Source: Acidimicrobiales bacterium (GTDB lineage: Bacteria; Actinomycetota; Acidimicrobiia; Acidimicrobiales; SZUA-35). Taken from it: DNA of 32,995 nt. Under the pieces are notes generated by a model, which was not told the DNA's origin, did not search any database, and saw only the letters and a program-made list of their open reading frames with translations. The position numbers were made by a program, and so were the translations under genes. Within the stretch, counting starts at the first letter, position 1. The number at the start of each line of letters is the position of its first letter. The DNA is taken from contig JAHELU010000021.1 in NCBI GenBank assembly GCA_024644005.1, positions 1 through 32,995 on the forward strand, given 5' to 3'. Below, piece by piece: positions 1-8,358 of the stretch.

Positions 1-965
1 TCGGCCAGTGCGGTGAGGGCGCTGGCATCGAAGACCGTGGGCACCGTCGTCTCGGCCCGGTAGCGGACCACCTCGTCGGCGGCGGCGGCGCCCACCGGCA
101 GGCCAGGACCGACGACGGCGGCGCCGAAGCGGTCCACGTCGGCCAGCACGTCGGCGACCCAGCTGTCGGGCACCGGGTACTCGACCGTCTCGACCGAGCC
201 GATCCGCCCCGATCGGTGCGGATCACGACCAGGAACCGACAGCGCGACATAGCCGGCGCCGGCCCGGAGGGCAGCGGTGGCGGTGAGGGTGGGGGCTCCG
301 GTCATTCCCGGGCTGCCACCCACCAGCCGGACGGCATGGCGCCACTTGTGATCATCGGCCGACCGGCGGGGCCAGCGTCGACCGACGTCGGCCGGCCCGA
401 CGAGGTGGATCGTGGCTCGAGAGCAGTCGAGCCCGATGTCGGCCACCCTGATCTCCCCGGCGTGGGACCGGCCGGGCCCGAAGAGCAGACCCGGCTTCCG
501 TGCGGCGAACGTGACCGTGGCATCGGCTCGCAGCGGGCGACTCCTCAGCTCCCCGGTCAGCCCGTCGACACCGGATGGGATATCCACCGCCAGAACGGGG
601 GTGTCGCCGACATCGAGCGGCAGCCGCCGGCAATCGAAGTCGCTCCGGAGCCCGGTCCCGAAGCAGGCGTCGACGACCAGGTCGAAGTCGGTTCGGGCCT
701 CGGTGGTGTCCCCCTGCCGCCCGATGTCGTACACCGAGCAGCGGGCCCCCCGCCGCTCCAGGTGACGGACCGCGGCGCGACCGTCTGCGCCGTTGTTGCC
801 GGGACCGGCCAGCACCGCGATCCGCTTGCCGTACAGGGACCGCCCGAGCAGGTCGATGGCGGCTCGGGCCGTGGCCCAACCGGCCCGCTCGATCAGCTCG
901 GCCACTGGTTCGGGGGCGTCGGCGTCGATGGCCGCCATCTCGGTGGGGGTGACGATGGGCTCCAT
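1..965 (-). CDS. nnr: Bifunctional NAD(P)H-hydrate repair enzyme Nnr (partial, 3' end beyond window)
   Basis: The minus frame from ATG at 965 is open to the window edge, giving about 321 residues. Residues 1-200 form a YjeF-N type NAD(P)HX epimerase domain, with the nucleotide-binding motif GPGNNGADG (res 54-62), DACFGTGL (99-106) and DIPSGVDG (128-135). From HKWRHAV (206) and VGGSPGMTGA (215-224) the sequence continues into the ribokinase-like ADP-dependent (S)-NAD(P)HX dehydratase domain, which the window edge cuts. The family epimerises and dehydrates hydrated NADH and NADPH, a housekeeping metabolite-repair role in the cytosol. The start overlaps the stop of the upstream gene by one base (TGATG), suggesting translational coupling. 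Nnr often sits near acpS in bacteria, which fits this context. The usual GG of the loop is GA here. Confidence 0.93.
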   Translation of the reverse strand, partial: MEPIVTPTEMAAIDADAPEPVAELIERAGWATARAAIDLLGRSLYGKRIAVLAGPGNNGADGRAAVRHLERRGARCSVYDIGRQGDTTEARTDFDLVVDACFGTGLRSDFDCRRLPLDVGDTPVLAVDIPSGVDGLTGELRSRPLRADATVTFAARKPGLLFGPGRSHAGEIRVADIGLDCSRATIHLVGPADVGRRWPRRSADDHKWRHAVRLVGGSPGMTGAPTLTATAALRAGAGYVALSVPGRDPHRSGRIGSVETVEYPVPDSWVADVLADVDRFGAAVVGPGLPVGAAAADEVVRYRAETTVPTVFDASALTALA

Positions 966-1582
966 CAGATCAGCCGGTCGAGCACGTCGCCGAGGACGCC
1001 GTCTTCGAGGTGGGTGGCGCCGATCAGTGTCAGACCGTTGATCACCGTCTCGGTCCTGGCCCATGCCAGCACCTGCTGGGCCTGATCTCGCTTCCCGGCC
1101 CAGGCCGGCCCGTCCAGACCGTGGACCACCACGGTTGCGAGGTGGGCTGCGCCAGGGCCGTCGAGCTCGGCCAGCCACGGTTCCAGCCAGCGGACCATCG
1201 GGGCGCGATAGCCGACGAGCACGCCCAGCACCACCTCCGGCGTGAACGGCGAAGGGTGCTCCCCCGGGCTGCGCATCAGCGTCTCCAGCCACCAGGCGTC
1301 CAGCACCTCCTCGATGGCGGCCAACCGCTTCGACGACCACCGGTGCCGGCCGAGCCGCTCGGTCACCGACGCCGCATCCTCGACCGTCAGCCGATGGTCG
1401 ACGGTCAGCTCGAGCAGGCGAGGGGTGGCAGCGGCGAGCTCCCCACGATCGGCTCTGGCGATCACGGCGTCGAACGCCAGCTCCGGGAACAGCCCGTAGT
1501 CGTCGGCCAGCACTCGCCAACTGGCGACCAGGGCCCGGTCGAGTCGGATGCTGCGAACCGGGGGCGGGGACGTGTCGCTCAC
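965..1582 (-). CDS. Hypothetical protein between acpS and nnr
   Basis: A 205-residue protein with a GTG start (1582), 18 nt downstream of the acpS stop and overlapping the nnr start by one base, so it is almost certainly cotranscribed with both. I do not recognise the family. It looks soluble and mostly helical, with no signal peptide or membrane segment. It is rich in Leu, Ala and Trp (WSSKRLAAIEEVLDAWW around residues 82-98; VRWLEPWLAEL around 130-140). No catalytic motif or metal-binding cluster is evident. The tight gene packing on both sides supports that it is real. A lineage-specific protein is likely; its position alone does not assign a function. Confidence 0.8.
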   Translation of the reverse strand: MSDTSPPPVRSIRLDRALVASWRVLADDYGLFPELAFDAVIARADRGELAAATPRLLELTVDHRLTVEDAASVTERLGRHRWSSKRLAAIEEVLDAWWLETLMRSPGEHPSPFTPEVVLGVLVGYRAPMVRWLEPWLAELDGPGAAHLATVVVHGLDGPAWAGKRDQAQQVLAWARTETVINGLTLIGATHLEDGVLGDVLDRLI

Positions 1583-1600
1583 GGGCGGCTGCCCGATCGG

Positions 1601-2056
1601 CTAGTCGGACGGGGCCGCCGGCCCCGCATCGTCCTGCCGGCCATCAGTCGGTTCACCGGTTGCGTCACCAGTCGGTCCCTCCTCGGTCCCGAGACCTGCC
1701 ACGAAGACCTGTGCGAGGTGCTCGCTGTGGCTCATCGTAATCAACCAGCTGTGGATTCCCCGTTCCCGGGCTCGGACGGCGGCCCGACCGGTCAGATGGA
1801 GCGTGGGCTGGCCGGACGGGAGCCGGACCACCTCGATGTCGGTGAAGTCGGCGCCGCCGAGACCCGTCCCGAGCGCCTTCAGCACCGCCTCCTTCGCTGC
1901 GAACCGGGCTGCGTAGCGCTCGGCCGGATCGCGACGCCGCTCGCAGTACGCTTGCTCGCTCTCCGTGAAGACCCGGTGGACGAGACGGGGCTGGCGATCG
2001 ATGACGGTCCGCATCCGGTCGATGTCGACCAGGTCGTTGCCGATGGCCACGACCAC
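1601..2056 (-). CDS. acpS: Holo-[acyl-carrier-protein] synthase AcpS
   Basis: AcpS transfers the 4'-phosphopantetheine arm of CoA to the conserved serine of acyl carrier protein, activating fatty acid synthesis. The protein shows the family's N-terminal strand and Mg-binding motif IGNDLVDIDR, then FTESEQAYC and the signature RYAARFAAKEAVLKALGTG, where the Glu of AAKEA is the second metal ligand. The frame is open further upstream, but homology begins at VVVAIGNDLV, so I chose GTG at 2056 (alternative GTG 2050). The protein is 151 residues against about 120-130 usual. The excess is a Gly/Asp/Glu-rich C-terminal tail (about 27 residues) with no recognised domain. It lies 62 nt after the glmS-like stop in the same operon. 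Confidence 0.93.
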   Translation of the reverse strand: MVVAIGNDLVDIDRMRTVIDRQPRLVHRVFTESEQAYCERRRDPAERYAARFAAKEAVLKALGTGLGGADFTDIEVVRLPSGQPTLHLTGRAAVRARERGIHSWLITMSHSEHLAQVFVAGLGTEEGPTGDATGEPTDGRQDDAGPAAPSD

Positions 2057-2118
2057 CCGACCGAGCAGCCCGGGATCGCGGTCGCCGGGGTCCCCAGCGG
2101 GATCGGCCGGTTCCGGGG

Positions 2119-5100
2119 TCAGCGCTCCATCCACCGTTCGGCAACGTCGGAGATGGGGGCGGTCAGCAGGTCGACGGTGGTGATCTCGGCCAGCAGGTCC
2201 TCCCGGAAGCTCGGCTCCCGCTCGGTCACCACGGCCACCAGCTGCCGGTAGCGGTTCCGGTAGCCCTGGAGCACCGTCCTGGCCACTGCCGCCCCGAGGT
2301 CGTCGTTGAGCCGGACGTGGCACAGGGTCAGCCCGGTGGTCTGGGCGTCCTTGACCTCGGGCACGATCAGCACCACCCGCCCGTCGGTCCCGACCGTGAC
2401 GAACGGCTCCCGCTCCACCGCCACCCTGCGCTTGGTGCCCCGCAGGGTCGGGTCCCTCTCGACCCGGGAGGCGATACCGGCGGCGACGCCGCCCTTGTCG
2501 ACCACATGGAGCTGGGCCCCGTTCTCGGGGTTGCCCTGGAGCCGGTAGCGGGTGTAGCCGGTGACCTCGGCCACCGCCGGGGTGATGGCGGCGAGGGTCC
2601 GAAGCGCCGGGTAGCTCAGCCGGTCCCGGGGGCACCCGGTGGCCAGCACGTCCTGGATCAGGCCGGCCTGGAGCAGGCTCTCGTCGGCCCGGCTGATCCC
2701 GACGGTGACCGTCTTGGCCTGGTGCTTGATCGCGTCCACCGGTCTCGTCAGCTCCTCGATCGCTGCGGTCAGGGCGAGGGCCAGGTCGTCGACGACGACA
2801 CCGGGGGTACCGACCTTGCCGAACTCCTGCTGGTAGGCCTCGATGGGGACCGCCCCGGTGGCGAACCGGAGCAGGGCCGACACACGGGTGGCGGTCGATG
2901 CGTCGAGGTGACCGTTGTAGGAGCCGGCCCGCAGCCCGTCGAAGAACTGACCAGCGTGGGGCGAGAGATCTCGTCCGAAGCGCTCGAACCAGTCGTCGGT
3001 GGTCTGGCCCACGTAGCTCTCGATCCGCCCCCTGGCCTCCCGCAACGGGCGGGCCGAGCCGTCGATGGCCAGCGCGGCCTCGTAGCCGAACAGGTGGCCG
3101 ACGACGGTGGACAACACGAAGGCCAGCTCCGGGTGGACCTCCGGGACGGCGATGACGTCCAGGGCGGCCGAGAACCGGTTCTCACCCTCGGTGGCGACGA
3201 CGACGGGAGCCGCCTTGTGGGCCCGGAAGATCGCCACCTCCTTGGCGACGTCGTCCGCATTGGAGCCGACCAGCCCGGCGGCGCAGACCAGGATCAGCGG
3301 CTCGGAGGAGAGGTCGATGTGCTTCTTGTCCTCGGTCACGTCGCAGGCGATCGACTTGTAGCACAGCTCGGAGAGCTTGATCCGCAGCTCCTTGGCCGCG
3401 ATGTGGTTCGTCCCGTTGCCGACGATCGCCCAGTACCGGCGGCTCGGCGCGTGGCGGCCGGCCGCCGCCGCGATCTCCGGCCGCTTGGCCAGCGTGGCCA
3501 CCATCGCGTCCGGCAGGTCTCGCAGCCCGGCCAGGATCGCCTGCCGCTCGTGGTGCTCGACGGTCGCCCCGGGGACGAGCTGGGCGAGGCCGTCCGCCAG
3601 CAGGAACCCCGCCGCGATCTGGGCGTAGAACGCCTTGGTGGAGGCCACACTCATCTCCACATCACGCCCGTCGGACGTGTAGAGCACACCGTCCGACTTG
3701 TCGACCAGATCGCTGCCCCGGCGGTTGACGATGGCGATGACCCTGGCCCCTCGGGAGCGACACAGGTCGATCGTGCGGTTGGTGTCGGTGGTGGTACCGG
3801 ACTGGCTGACCGCCACCACCAGGGTGTCCGACATGTCGTCCCGCAACCCGAATCCCGACAGCTCCGTCGCCGTCCTGGCGTCGACTCTGACCGGGGCGTC
3901 GCCGAGGGCGGCGTCGATGGCGGCGGCGATTGCCAGGCCGGCCACCGCTGCTGTTCCCTGGCCGATCACGTGGATCTTGGTCACGTGCCCTGCCTCGAGC
4001 GACTTGCCGACAGCCTCCGAGATCGTCTCGACCGGCAGGTGGACCGTCAGCTCACCCTCCTGCTCCACGAGCCGACCCCGCAGCGTCTTGCGGAACGACG
4101 TCGGTGATTCGCTGATCTCCTTGAGCAGGAAATGCGGAGCGTCACCCCGGTCGATGTCCCGGGTGGTGACCGACGGCTTCTTCCACTCGTCGTCGCCGAT
4201 CGGCAGGACCGTGCCGTCGTAGGCGATCCGGGTCACGCCGGTGCGGTCTCCGGCCAACCTGCCGCTGAGGCGGATGATCTGGCCCTGGCTGGCAGTCGGG
4301 TTGTCCGGGTCGGCCGGGGTCTCGCCGTCCATGCGGAAATAGACGTCGGAGTCCTCGACCACGCCGTATGGCTCTGAGGCCACCACGAAGCAGTCCTCGG
4401 CAAGGCCGACGTAGACCCCCTGGCCACTCCCCCGGAGGGCCAGATGGACGTCTTCGGGCTCCCGGGCGGTGCTGATGCCGATGGCCACCGAGCCCTCGAA
4501 CTGGGCGACGGAGGAGCGGACTGCCTCGTCGAGATCGAGCCCGCTGGCCAGACCCCGGCTGACCAGGGTGGGGATGACCTTGGCGTCGGTGGTGATCTCG
4601 GCCGCGATCGACAGGCCGTCGGCGGCGATGAGGTCGGCGAAGTTGTCGACGTCGCCGTTGAGGGCGGCGGTCACGTATGGCCCGGGCTCGCCAGACACCT
4701 CGTCGCTGTTGACCGGATGGGCGTTCGGCTCACTGATGATGCCGACGGAAGCCCAGCGGGTGTGAGCCAGAACGGTGGCCTGGGCGGTGTCGGCCGTCAA
4801 CGCCCGATGCAACAGCTCGTCGGCGGCGATCGCGGTCCGCATCGCTGCGGTGTTGTCGCCGAGCTCACCGATCTCGGCCGCCGCCTTGTAGACGAAGCCG
4901 AGGTTGCCGTTGGCCACACGGACCGACCGGTCGACGAACAGCGGATCGCCGATCCTGCCCGCGAGCAGGCCCCTCACCGCTTCGGTATCGAGGTCGAGGC
5001 CGTGATCCCGGACCAGGACGTGGAGGCCGGCGGAGTCACGGCCCCGGACCTCCAGGCGGTCGAGGTTGCTCAACGCCTGCTGGATGCTGAACATGGCGGC

Positions 5101-5541
5101 CAGCCTGGCGCCCGAGATGTCGGAACCGCCGAGCTCGACCACCTCCCGAGCGGCCCGGAGCCGGTCGCGATCCAGGGCCCACAGCGCGTCCTTGAGCTCG
5201 ACCAGCGCGCCGTTCACCGCTTCGAGCGCCGGCTGGTCGTCACCCTGCGATTCGAGATGGGCCTCGACGAGGTCGACCCCGGCGCCGAGGGCGTCCACCG
5301 TCGCGGCCACGGTGGTGACGAAGGCGGGGGCCGACAGCATGGCTCGCAGCCCCGCCTCTCCTCGCAGCTCCCGGTCGATGGCGGCCAGCGCGACCCCCGT
5401 GGCGTGGAGGCTCTCGGCCAGGTCGGGCTGGCCGGGCTCGGGGAATCCGGCGTGGATCCGCTCGAGGTCGGCGGACAGCCGATGGACGTCGGGCAGGGCA
5501 CGCTCGGTGCGCTGTCTGACGATGGCGATGATTCCACACAT
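2119..5541 (-). CDS. glmS: GlmS-like glutamine--fructose-6-phosphate aminotransferase, greatly enlarged (1140 aa)
   Basis: It probably makes glucosamine-6-phosphate from fructose-6-P and glutamine. The N-terminal nucleophile Cys2 is present (MCGIIAIV), but residues 9-155 are a helical insertion before the usual segment RLEVRGRDSAG (162-172). Further glutaminase motifs are AHTRWASVGIISEPNAHP (259-276), LNGDVDNF (294-301) and ITTDAKVIP (316-324). The first SIS domain (about 469-660) has HFLLKEISESP, AVSQSGTTTDT and SVASTKAF. The second (about 695-835) has VGNGTNHIAAKELRIKLSEL. Residues ~840-1140 are an unassigned extension. Typical GlmS is about 610 residues. SD GGAGGGAG lies upstream of ATG 5541. 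Adjacency to glmM supports an amino-sugar role. The usual HNG of the glutaminase is LNG here. Confidence 0.85.
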   Translation of the reverse strand: MCGIIAIVRQRTERALPDVHRLSADLERIHAGFPEPGQPDLAESLHATGVALAAIDRELRGEAGLRAMLSAPAFVTTVAATVDALGAGVDLVEAHLESQGDDQPALEAVNGALVELKDALWALDRDRLRAAREVVELGGSDISGARLAAMFSIQQALSNLDRLEVRGRDSAGLHVLVRDHGLDLDTEAVRGLLAGRIGDPLFVDRSVRVANGNLGFVYKAAAEIGELGDNTAAMRTAIAADELLHRALTADTAQATVLAHTRWASVGIISEPNAHPVNSDEVSGEPGPYVTAALNGDVDNFADLIAADGLSIAAEITTDAKVIPTLVSRGLASGLDLDEAVRSSVAQFEGSVAIGISTAREPEDVHLALRGSGQGVYVGLAEDCFVVASEPYGVVEDSDVYFRMDGETPADPDNPTASQGQIIRLSGRLAGDRTGVTRIAYDGTVLPIGDDEWKKPSVTTRDIDRGDAPHFLLKEISESPTSFRKTLRGRLVEQEGELTVHLPVETISEAVGKSLEAGHVTKIHVIGQGTAAVAGLAIAAAIDAALGDAPVRVDARTATELSGFGLRDDMSDTLVVAVSQSGTTTDTNRTIDLCRSRGARVIAIVNRRGSDLVDKSDGVLYTSDGRDVEMSVASTKAFYAQIAAGFLLADGLAQLVPGATVEHHERQAILAGLRDLPDAMVATLAKRPEIAAAAGRHAPSRRYWAIVGNGTNHIAAKELRIKLSELCYKSIACDVTEDKKHIDLSSEPLILVCAAGLVGSNADDVAKEVAIFRAHKAAPVVVATEGENRFSAALDVIAVPEVHPELAFVLSTVVGHLFGYEAALAIDGSARPLREARGRIESYVGQTTDDWFERFGRDLSPHAGQFFDGLRAGSYNGHLDASTATRVSALLRFATGAVPIEAYQQEFGKVGTPGVVVDDLALALTAAIEELTRPVDAIKHQAKTVTVGISRADESLLQAGLIQDVLATGCPRDRLSYPALRTLAAITPAVAEVTGYTRYRLQGNPENGAQLHVVDKGGVAAGIASRVERDPTLRGTKRRVAVEREPFVTVGTDGRVVLIVPEVKDAQTTGLTLCHVRLNDDLGAAVARTVLQGYRNRYRQLVAVVTEREPSFREDLLAEITTVDLLTAPISDVAERWMER

Positions 5542-5592
5542 AGGTACTGCTCCCTCCGATTCGGAGCTCGGCCCGGCCAGGGCGGATCAAGA

Positions 5593-5859
5593 CTACCGGA
5601 CAGATCTCGACCGTTGAGCGGCGGCTCGGTCGACGGTGACCGCGGTGGGCGGCGTGTCGCCCTCCCAGTGTAGGGACCACCGGGCTGCCGACCCCGGCGT
5701 GAAATCTACCCATGCCGCCCGACAAGCAGCATGCTGTCCGGTCCCCCACGGCACGCCATGGTGTCCGTTCTTGTGGTGTCCGTGGCCTCCGTGGCCTCCG
5801 TGGCCTCCGTGGCCTGTGGCCGATGAGCGGCCTGCGAGGCCGACCCAGCGACCGGTCAC
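5593..5859 (-). CDS. Possible small His/Gly-rich ORF between glmM and glmS (doubtful)
   Basis: An 88-codon frame begins with GTG at 5859, overlapping the glmM stop as GTGA, the pattern of a translationally coupled gene. It runs through a 9-bp tandem repeat that codes GHGGHGGHGGHGHH, a His/Gly-rich stretch of the kind that can bind metal ions. The rest resembles no family I know. It ends only 51 nt before the glmS-like start, and a candidate promoter for glmS lies inside it. The opposite strand is also open here, so the frame may be a by-product of GC-rich repeat DNA. Confidence 0.2.
   Translation of the reverse strand: MTGRWVGLAGRSSATGHGGHGGHGGHGHHKNGHHGVPWGTGQHAACRAAWVDFTPGSAARWSLHWEGDTPPTAVTVDRAAAQRSRSVR
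5667..5672 (-). promoter_or_regulatory. Candidate -10 element upstream of glmS-like gene
   Basis: Minus-strand hexamer TACACT, the same sequence as the candidate -10 of rplM, lies 126 nt upstream of the glmS-like start. I find no good -35 at 16-18 nt, so this is only a possible internal promoter. Confidence 0.2.
5781..5815. repeat. 9-bp tandem repeat (about 3.9 copies) in glmM-glmS intergenic region
   Basis: The unit CGTGGCCTC is repeated three times perfectly (5781, 5790, 5799), followed by a partial fourth copy. It lies in the 314-bp gap after the glmM stop, which otherwise holds the doubtful His/Gly-rich frame, a candidate -10 and a 10-bp palindrome CAGCATGCTG near 5727-5736. Copy number could vary between strains by slippage. 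Confidence 0.9.
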
Positions 5860-7187
5860 GCTGTGTCGAGCGCCTTCCTCGCGGCCTCGACCAGTTGAAC
5901 ACAGGCCTGCTGGGCGACGTCGGCGTCGACGTGCTCGACCATGACCCGCAGGAGCGGCTCGGTGCCCGAGGCCCGCACGAGGACCCGGCCGTCCGACCCG
6001 AAGCCGGCCTCGACCCGCTCGACCTCGTCGGCGATGGCGGCGGCGGGATCGGCCTCGCGGCGAGCCAGGCGGACGTTCTCGAGCACCTGGGGGACCCGGG
6101 TCATGATCCCGGCCGCCAGCTCCGAGAGCGGCCGGCCCGAGCGGACCACCACGTCGAGCAGTTGGACCCCGGTCAGCACGCCGTCACCGGTCGACGCCAG
6201 ATCGCGACAGATCACGTGCCCGGACTGCTCGCCCCCGAGCGACAGTCGGCGATCGTCGAGCGCCTCGAGCACGTAGCGGTCGCCGACGGCAGTCGACACG
6301 ACGTCGATGCCCCGCTCGGCCATCGCCCGGTGGAAGCCGAGGTTCGTCATCACCGTGACCACCACCGTGTCGTCCCGGAGCCGGCCAGCGGCCGACCAGT
6401 CCGCAGCCAGGATGGCCAGGACCCTGTCGCCGTCGACCACTCGACCGTTGTCGTCGACGGCGATCAGGCGGTCGGCATCGCCATCGAAAGCAAGACCAGC
6501 GCTGGCCCCGACCTCGACGACGCTGGCCTGCAGGGCCGCCGTATCGGTCGAGCCGAAGCCATCGTTTATGTTGGTACCGGTCGGCCGGTCGCCGATCACG
6601 ATCACGTCGGCTCCGAGGCGACGGAACGGTTCGGGGCCGAGCTCCGACGCGGCGCCGTTGGCGCAGTCGATGACCAGCCGGGTGCCGGCCAGGGCCTCAG
6701 CGCCGACCGATCCGGTTATCAGGTCGATCCAGCCGTCGACGCCACCCGATGGCCGGCGTCCGCCCACTCGATCGGCGACACCGGGGGCGTGGAGCTCGAG
6801 CTGCTCCAGGTACCGCTTCTCGATCGTGGCCTCCACGTCGTCCCGCAGCTTGCGCCCACCGGCCGCGAACAGCTTGATGCCGTTGTCGGCATACGGATTG
6901 TGGGAGGCCGAGATCATCGCCGCCGGTGCGTCGCGGTCGACGGAGGCCCAGGCCACCGCCGGGGTCGGCACGACGCCGAGATACTCCACGTCCGCCCCGG
7001 CCGAACAGATGCCGGCGGTCAGGGCCCCTTCGAGCATCGGGCCGGAGCGCCGGGTATCGGCGCCGATCACGAACAGCTCGCCGCCGAGCACCTCGACAGC
7101 GGCCCGACCGAGCGCCACGGCCACCTCTGCGGTCAGCTCGGTATTGGCCACGCCCCGGATGCCGTCTGTGCCGAAATGGAGCGCCAT
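5856..7187 (-). CDS. glmM: Phosphoglucosamine mutase GlmM
   Basis: It interconverts glucosamine-6-phosphate and glucosamine-1-phosphate, the step after GlmS toward UDP-GlcNAc and peptidoglycan. At 443 residues it has normal family length. The four alpha-D-phosphohexomutase domains are visible: FGTDGIRGVAN (5-15), the catalytic phosphoserine loop ISASHNPYADNGIK (Ser95), the Mg-binding loop AFDGDADRLI, and the C-terminal phosphate-binding RASGTEPLLRVMVE. It starts with ATG 38 nt after the rpsI stop and is followed, after 314 nt, by the enlarged glmS-like gene. This pairing couples amino-sugar synthesis to the rplM-rpsI ribosomal unit. Confidence 0.97.
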   Translation of the reverse strand: MALHFGTDGIRGVANTELTAEVAVALGRAAVEVLGGELFVIGADTRRSGPMLEGALTAGICSAGADVEYLGVVPTPAVAWASVDRDAPAAMISASHNPYADNGIKLFAAGGRKLRDDVEATIEKRYLEQLELHAPGVADRVGGRRPSGGVDGWIDLITGSVGAEALAGTRLVIDCANGAASELGPEPFRRLGADVIVIGDRPTGTNINDGFGSTDTAALQASVVEVGASAGLAFDGDADRLIAVDDNGRVVDGDRVLAILAADWSAAGRLRDDTVVVTVMTNLGFHRAMAERGIDVVSTAVGDRYVLEALDDRRLSLGGEQSGHVICRDLASTGDGVLTGVQLLDVVVRSGRPLSELAAGIMTRVPQVLENVRLARREADPAAAIADEVERVEAGFGSDGRVLVRASGTEPLLRVMVEHVDADVAQQACVQLVEAARKALDTA

Positions 7188-7224
7188 GCGGTAGAAGCGA
7201 TGCCGGGCAGCAGGATCTCGGCGA

Positions 7225-7611
7225 CTACCGCTTGCTGTACTGGGGAGCCTTGCGGGCCTTCTTCAAGCCGTACTTCTTCGATTCCTTCTTGCGGGGATCC
7301 CTGGTTAGCAGGCCGGCCGACTTCACGTTCGGGCGATCCTCGGGATTCGCCTCGACGAGGGCCCGGGTGATGCCGAGGCGGAACGCACCAGCCTGCCCGG
7401 ACAGCCCGCCACCGGACAGGGTCACGGCGATGTCGTAGCTCTCCTCGTTGCTGGTCAGCCGGAGGGGCTCGGTGATCAACGTGCGGTGGACCGCGGACGG
7501 GAAGTAGTCGTCGAACTCCCGGCCGTTGGCGGTTATCTTGCCGGTCCCTGGGGTCATGCGGACCCGGGCGATGGCCTGCTTGCGGCGACCGGTGGCTTGA
7601 ACGGTTGACAC
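7225..7611 (-). CDS. rpsI: 30S ribosomal protein S9
   Basis: S9 binds the 3' major (head) domain of 16S rRNA, and its C-terminal tail reaches the P-site tRNA. The 128-residue protein carries the family hallmarks: [19 protein letters not shown] near the N-terminus, [19 protein letters not shown] (about 78-96), and the invariant basic tail ending [12 protein letters not shown] with terminal Lys-Arg. Start is GTG (7611) with AAAGGA about 10 nt upstream. It follows rplM by 24 nt, the near-universal bacterial L13-S9 pair. Confidence 0.98.
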   Translation of the reverse strand: MSTVQATGRRKQAIARVRMTPGTGKITANGREFDDYFPSAVHRTLITEPLRLTSNEESYDIAVTLSGGGLSGQAGAFRLGITRALVEANPEDRPNVKSAGLLTRDPRKKESKKYGLKKARKAPQYSKR

Positions 7612-7635
7612 GGTGATCGGATCCTTTGCGTCTCT

Positions 7636-8088
7636 CTACTTCGTCTCTCGACGAGCGCCGGCAATCTCCAGCGGCTTGGGTTGCTGGGCCGCGTGGGGGT
7701 GGGTACCACCGGCGTAGATCTTGAGCTTGCGAGCCTGCTGGCGGCCGAGCCGGTTCTTCGGCAACATGCCGACGATCGACTGGCGGACGGCGTCGGCCGG
7801 GCGTCGGCTCAGCATCGCGGCGTAGCTCTGGCTCTTCAGACCACCGGGGTAGCCGGAGTGCCGGTAGACCTGCTTCCGCTCGGCCTTGTTCGACGACAGG
7901 ACGACCTTGTCGGCGTTGATGACGATCACGTGGTCACCGGTGTCGATGTAGGGGGCGAACGTCGGCTTGTGCTTGCCCCGAAGGACCCGGGCGACCTCGG
8001 TGGCCATCCGACCGAGCGTCATGCCCTCGGCGTCGACGACGAACCAGTCGCGCTGGATCTCTGATGCTTTCGGTGCGTACGTCTTCAC
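7636..8088 (-). CDS. rplM: 50S ribosomal protein L13
   Basis: An early-assembling 23S rRNA-binding protein of 150 residues, as expected. Recognised from DWFVVDAEGMTLGRMATEVA, LRGKHKPTFAPYIDTGDHV, VYRHSGYPGGLKSQ and the GMLPKNRLGRQQARKLKIYAG motif. The GTG start (8088) has SD GAGGATCACC directly upstream. It is the first gene of the rplM-rpsI unit and has a ~240-nt leader containing short repeats and a good candidate promoter. In several bacteria L13 controls this operon through its own mRNA leader; whether that holds here cannot be read from the sequence. Confidence 0.98.
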   Translation of the reverse strand: MKTYAPKASEIQRDWFVVDAEGMTLGRMATEVARVLRGKHKPTFAPYIDTGDHVIVINADKVVLSSNKAERKQVYRHSGYPGGLKSQSYAAMLSRRPADAVRQSIVGMLPKNRLGRQQARKLKIYAGGTHPHAAQQPKPLEIAGARRETK

Positions 8089-8115
8089 GGTGATCCTCGG
8101 GACTACTGTCTGCGG

Positions 8116-8170
8116 TGTCCGGCTTCTGTGTTCGGCTTACTGTGTCCGGCTTGGTGTGTCCGGCTTGTTG
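8116..8170. repeat. 14-bp quasi-tandem repeat (4 copies) in rplM leader
   Basis: Copies of TGTCCGGCTT (one reads TGTTCGGCTT) begin at 8116, 8129, 8143 and 8157, a period of 13-14 bp. Immediately beyond, around 8181-8212, TTGCTGTGTTCTG occurs twice. All lie between the candidate rplM promoter and its start codon, so they would be in the 5' untranslated RNA. Apart from these repeats, the candidate promoter and the HNH gene's RBS, I see nothing in the 8089-8733 gap. Confidence 0.8.
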
Positions 8171-8328
8171 GTGCTGCTCTGCGTTGCTGTGTTCTGCCGT
8201 TGCTGTGTTCTGGTCTGCGCTGCTGCGGGGGGCCGTGCTCGGCGCTCGCCGTCCCCGAGTCCCCTGATCGGGACGGGGCCTGCGGGCAACGTCGGCCACC
8301 CGAACAGGCGGAAATGGGCCGACCAGGT

Positions 8329-8358
8329 AGTGTACGGCGGTAGCTCGGCGGCCTCCAA
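8329..8358 (-). promoter_or_regulatory. Candidate promoter for rplM-rpsI
   Basis: On the minus strand, TTGGAG (-35, 8353-8358) and TACACT (-10, 8329-8334) are separated by 18 nt, close to the housekeeping sigma consensus. It would give a leader of about 235 nt before rplM. Confidence 0.45.

Noticed and set aside
1601-2635. Long open frame upstream of AcpS, suggesting a 344-residue fusion
   Set aside because: The upstream part overlaps the C-terminus of the glmS-like gene in another frame and has an Arg/Gly/Pro-rich shadow composition; AcpS homology begins near 2056.
2317-4107. 596-codon plus-strand frame inside the glmS-like gene, with a similar long frame at 4444-5673
   Set aside because: Antisense to a gene with clear GlmS motifs; composition is typical of shadow frames, with no domain.
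5542-5640. glmS ribozyme or other riboswitch ahead of the glmS-like gene
   Set aside because: I see no recognisable ribozyme core or paired elements in this 99-bp leader, only the RBS.
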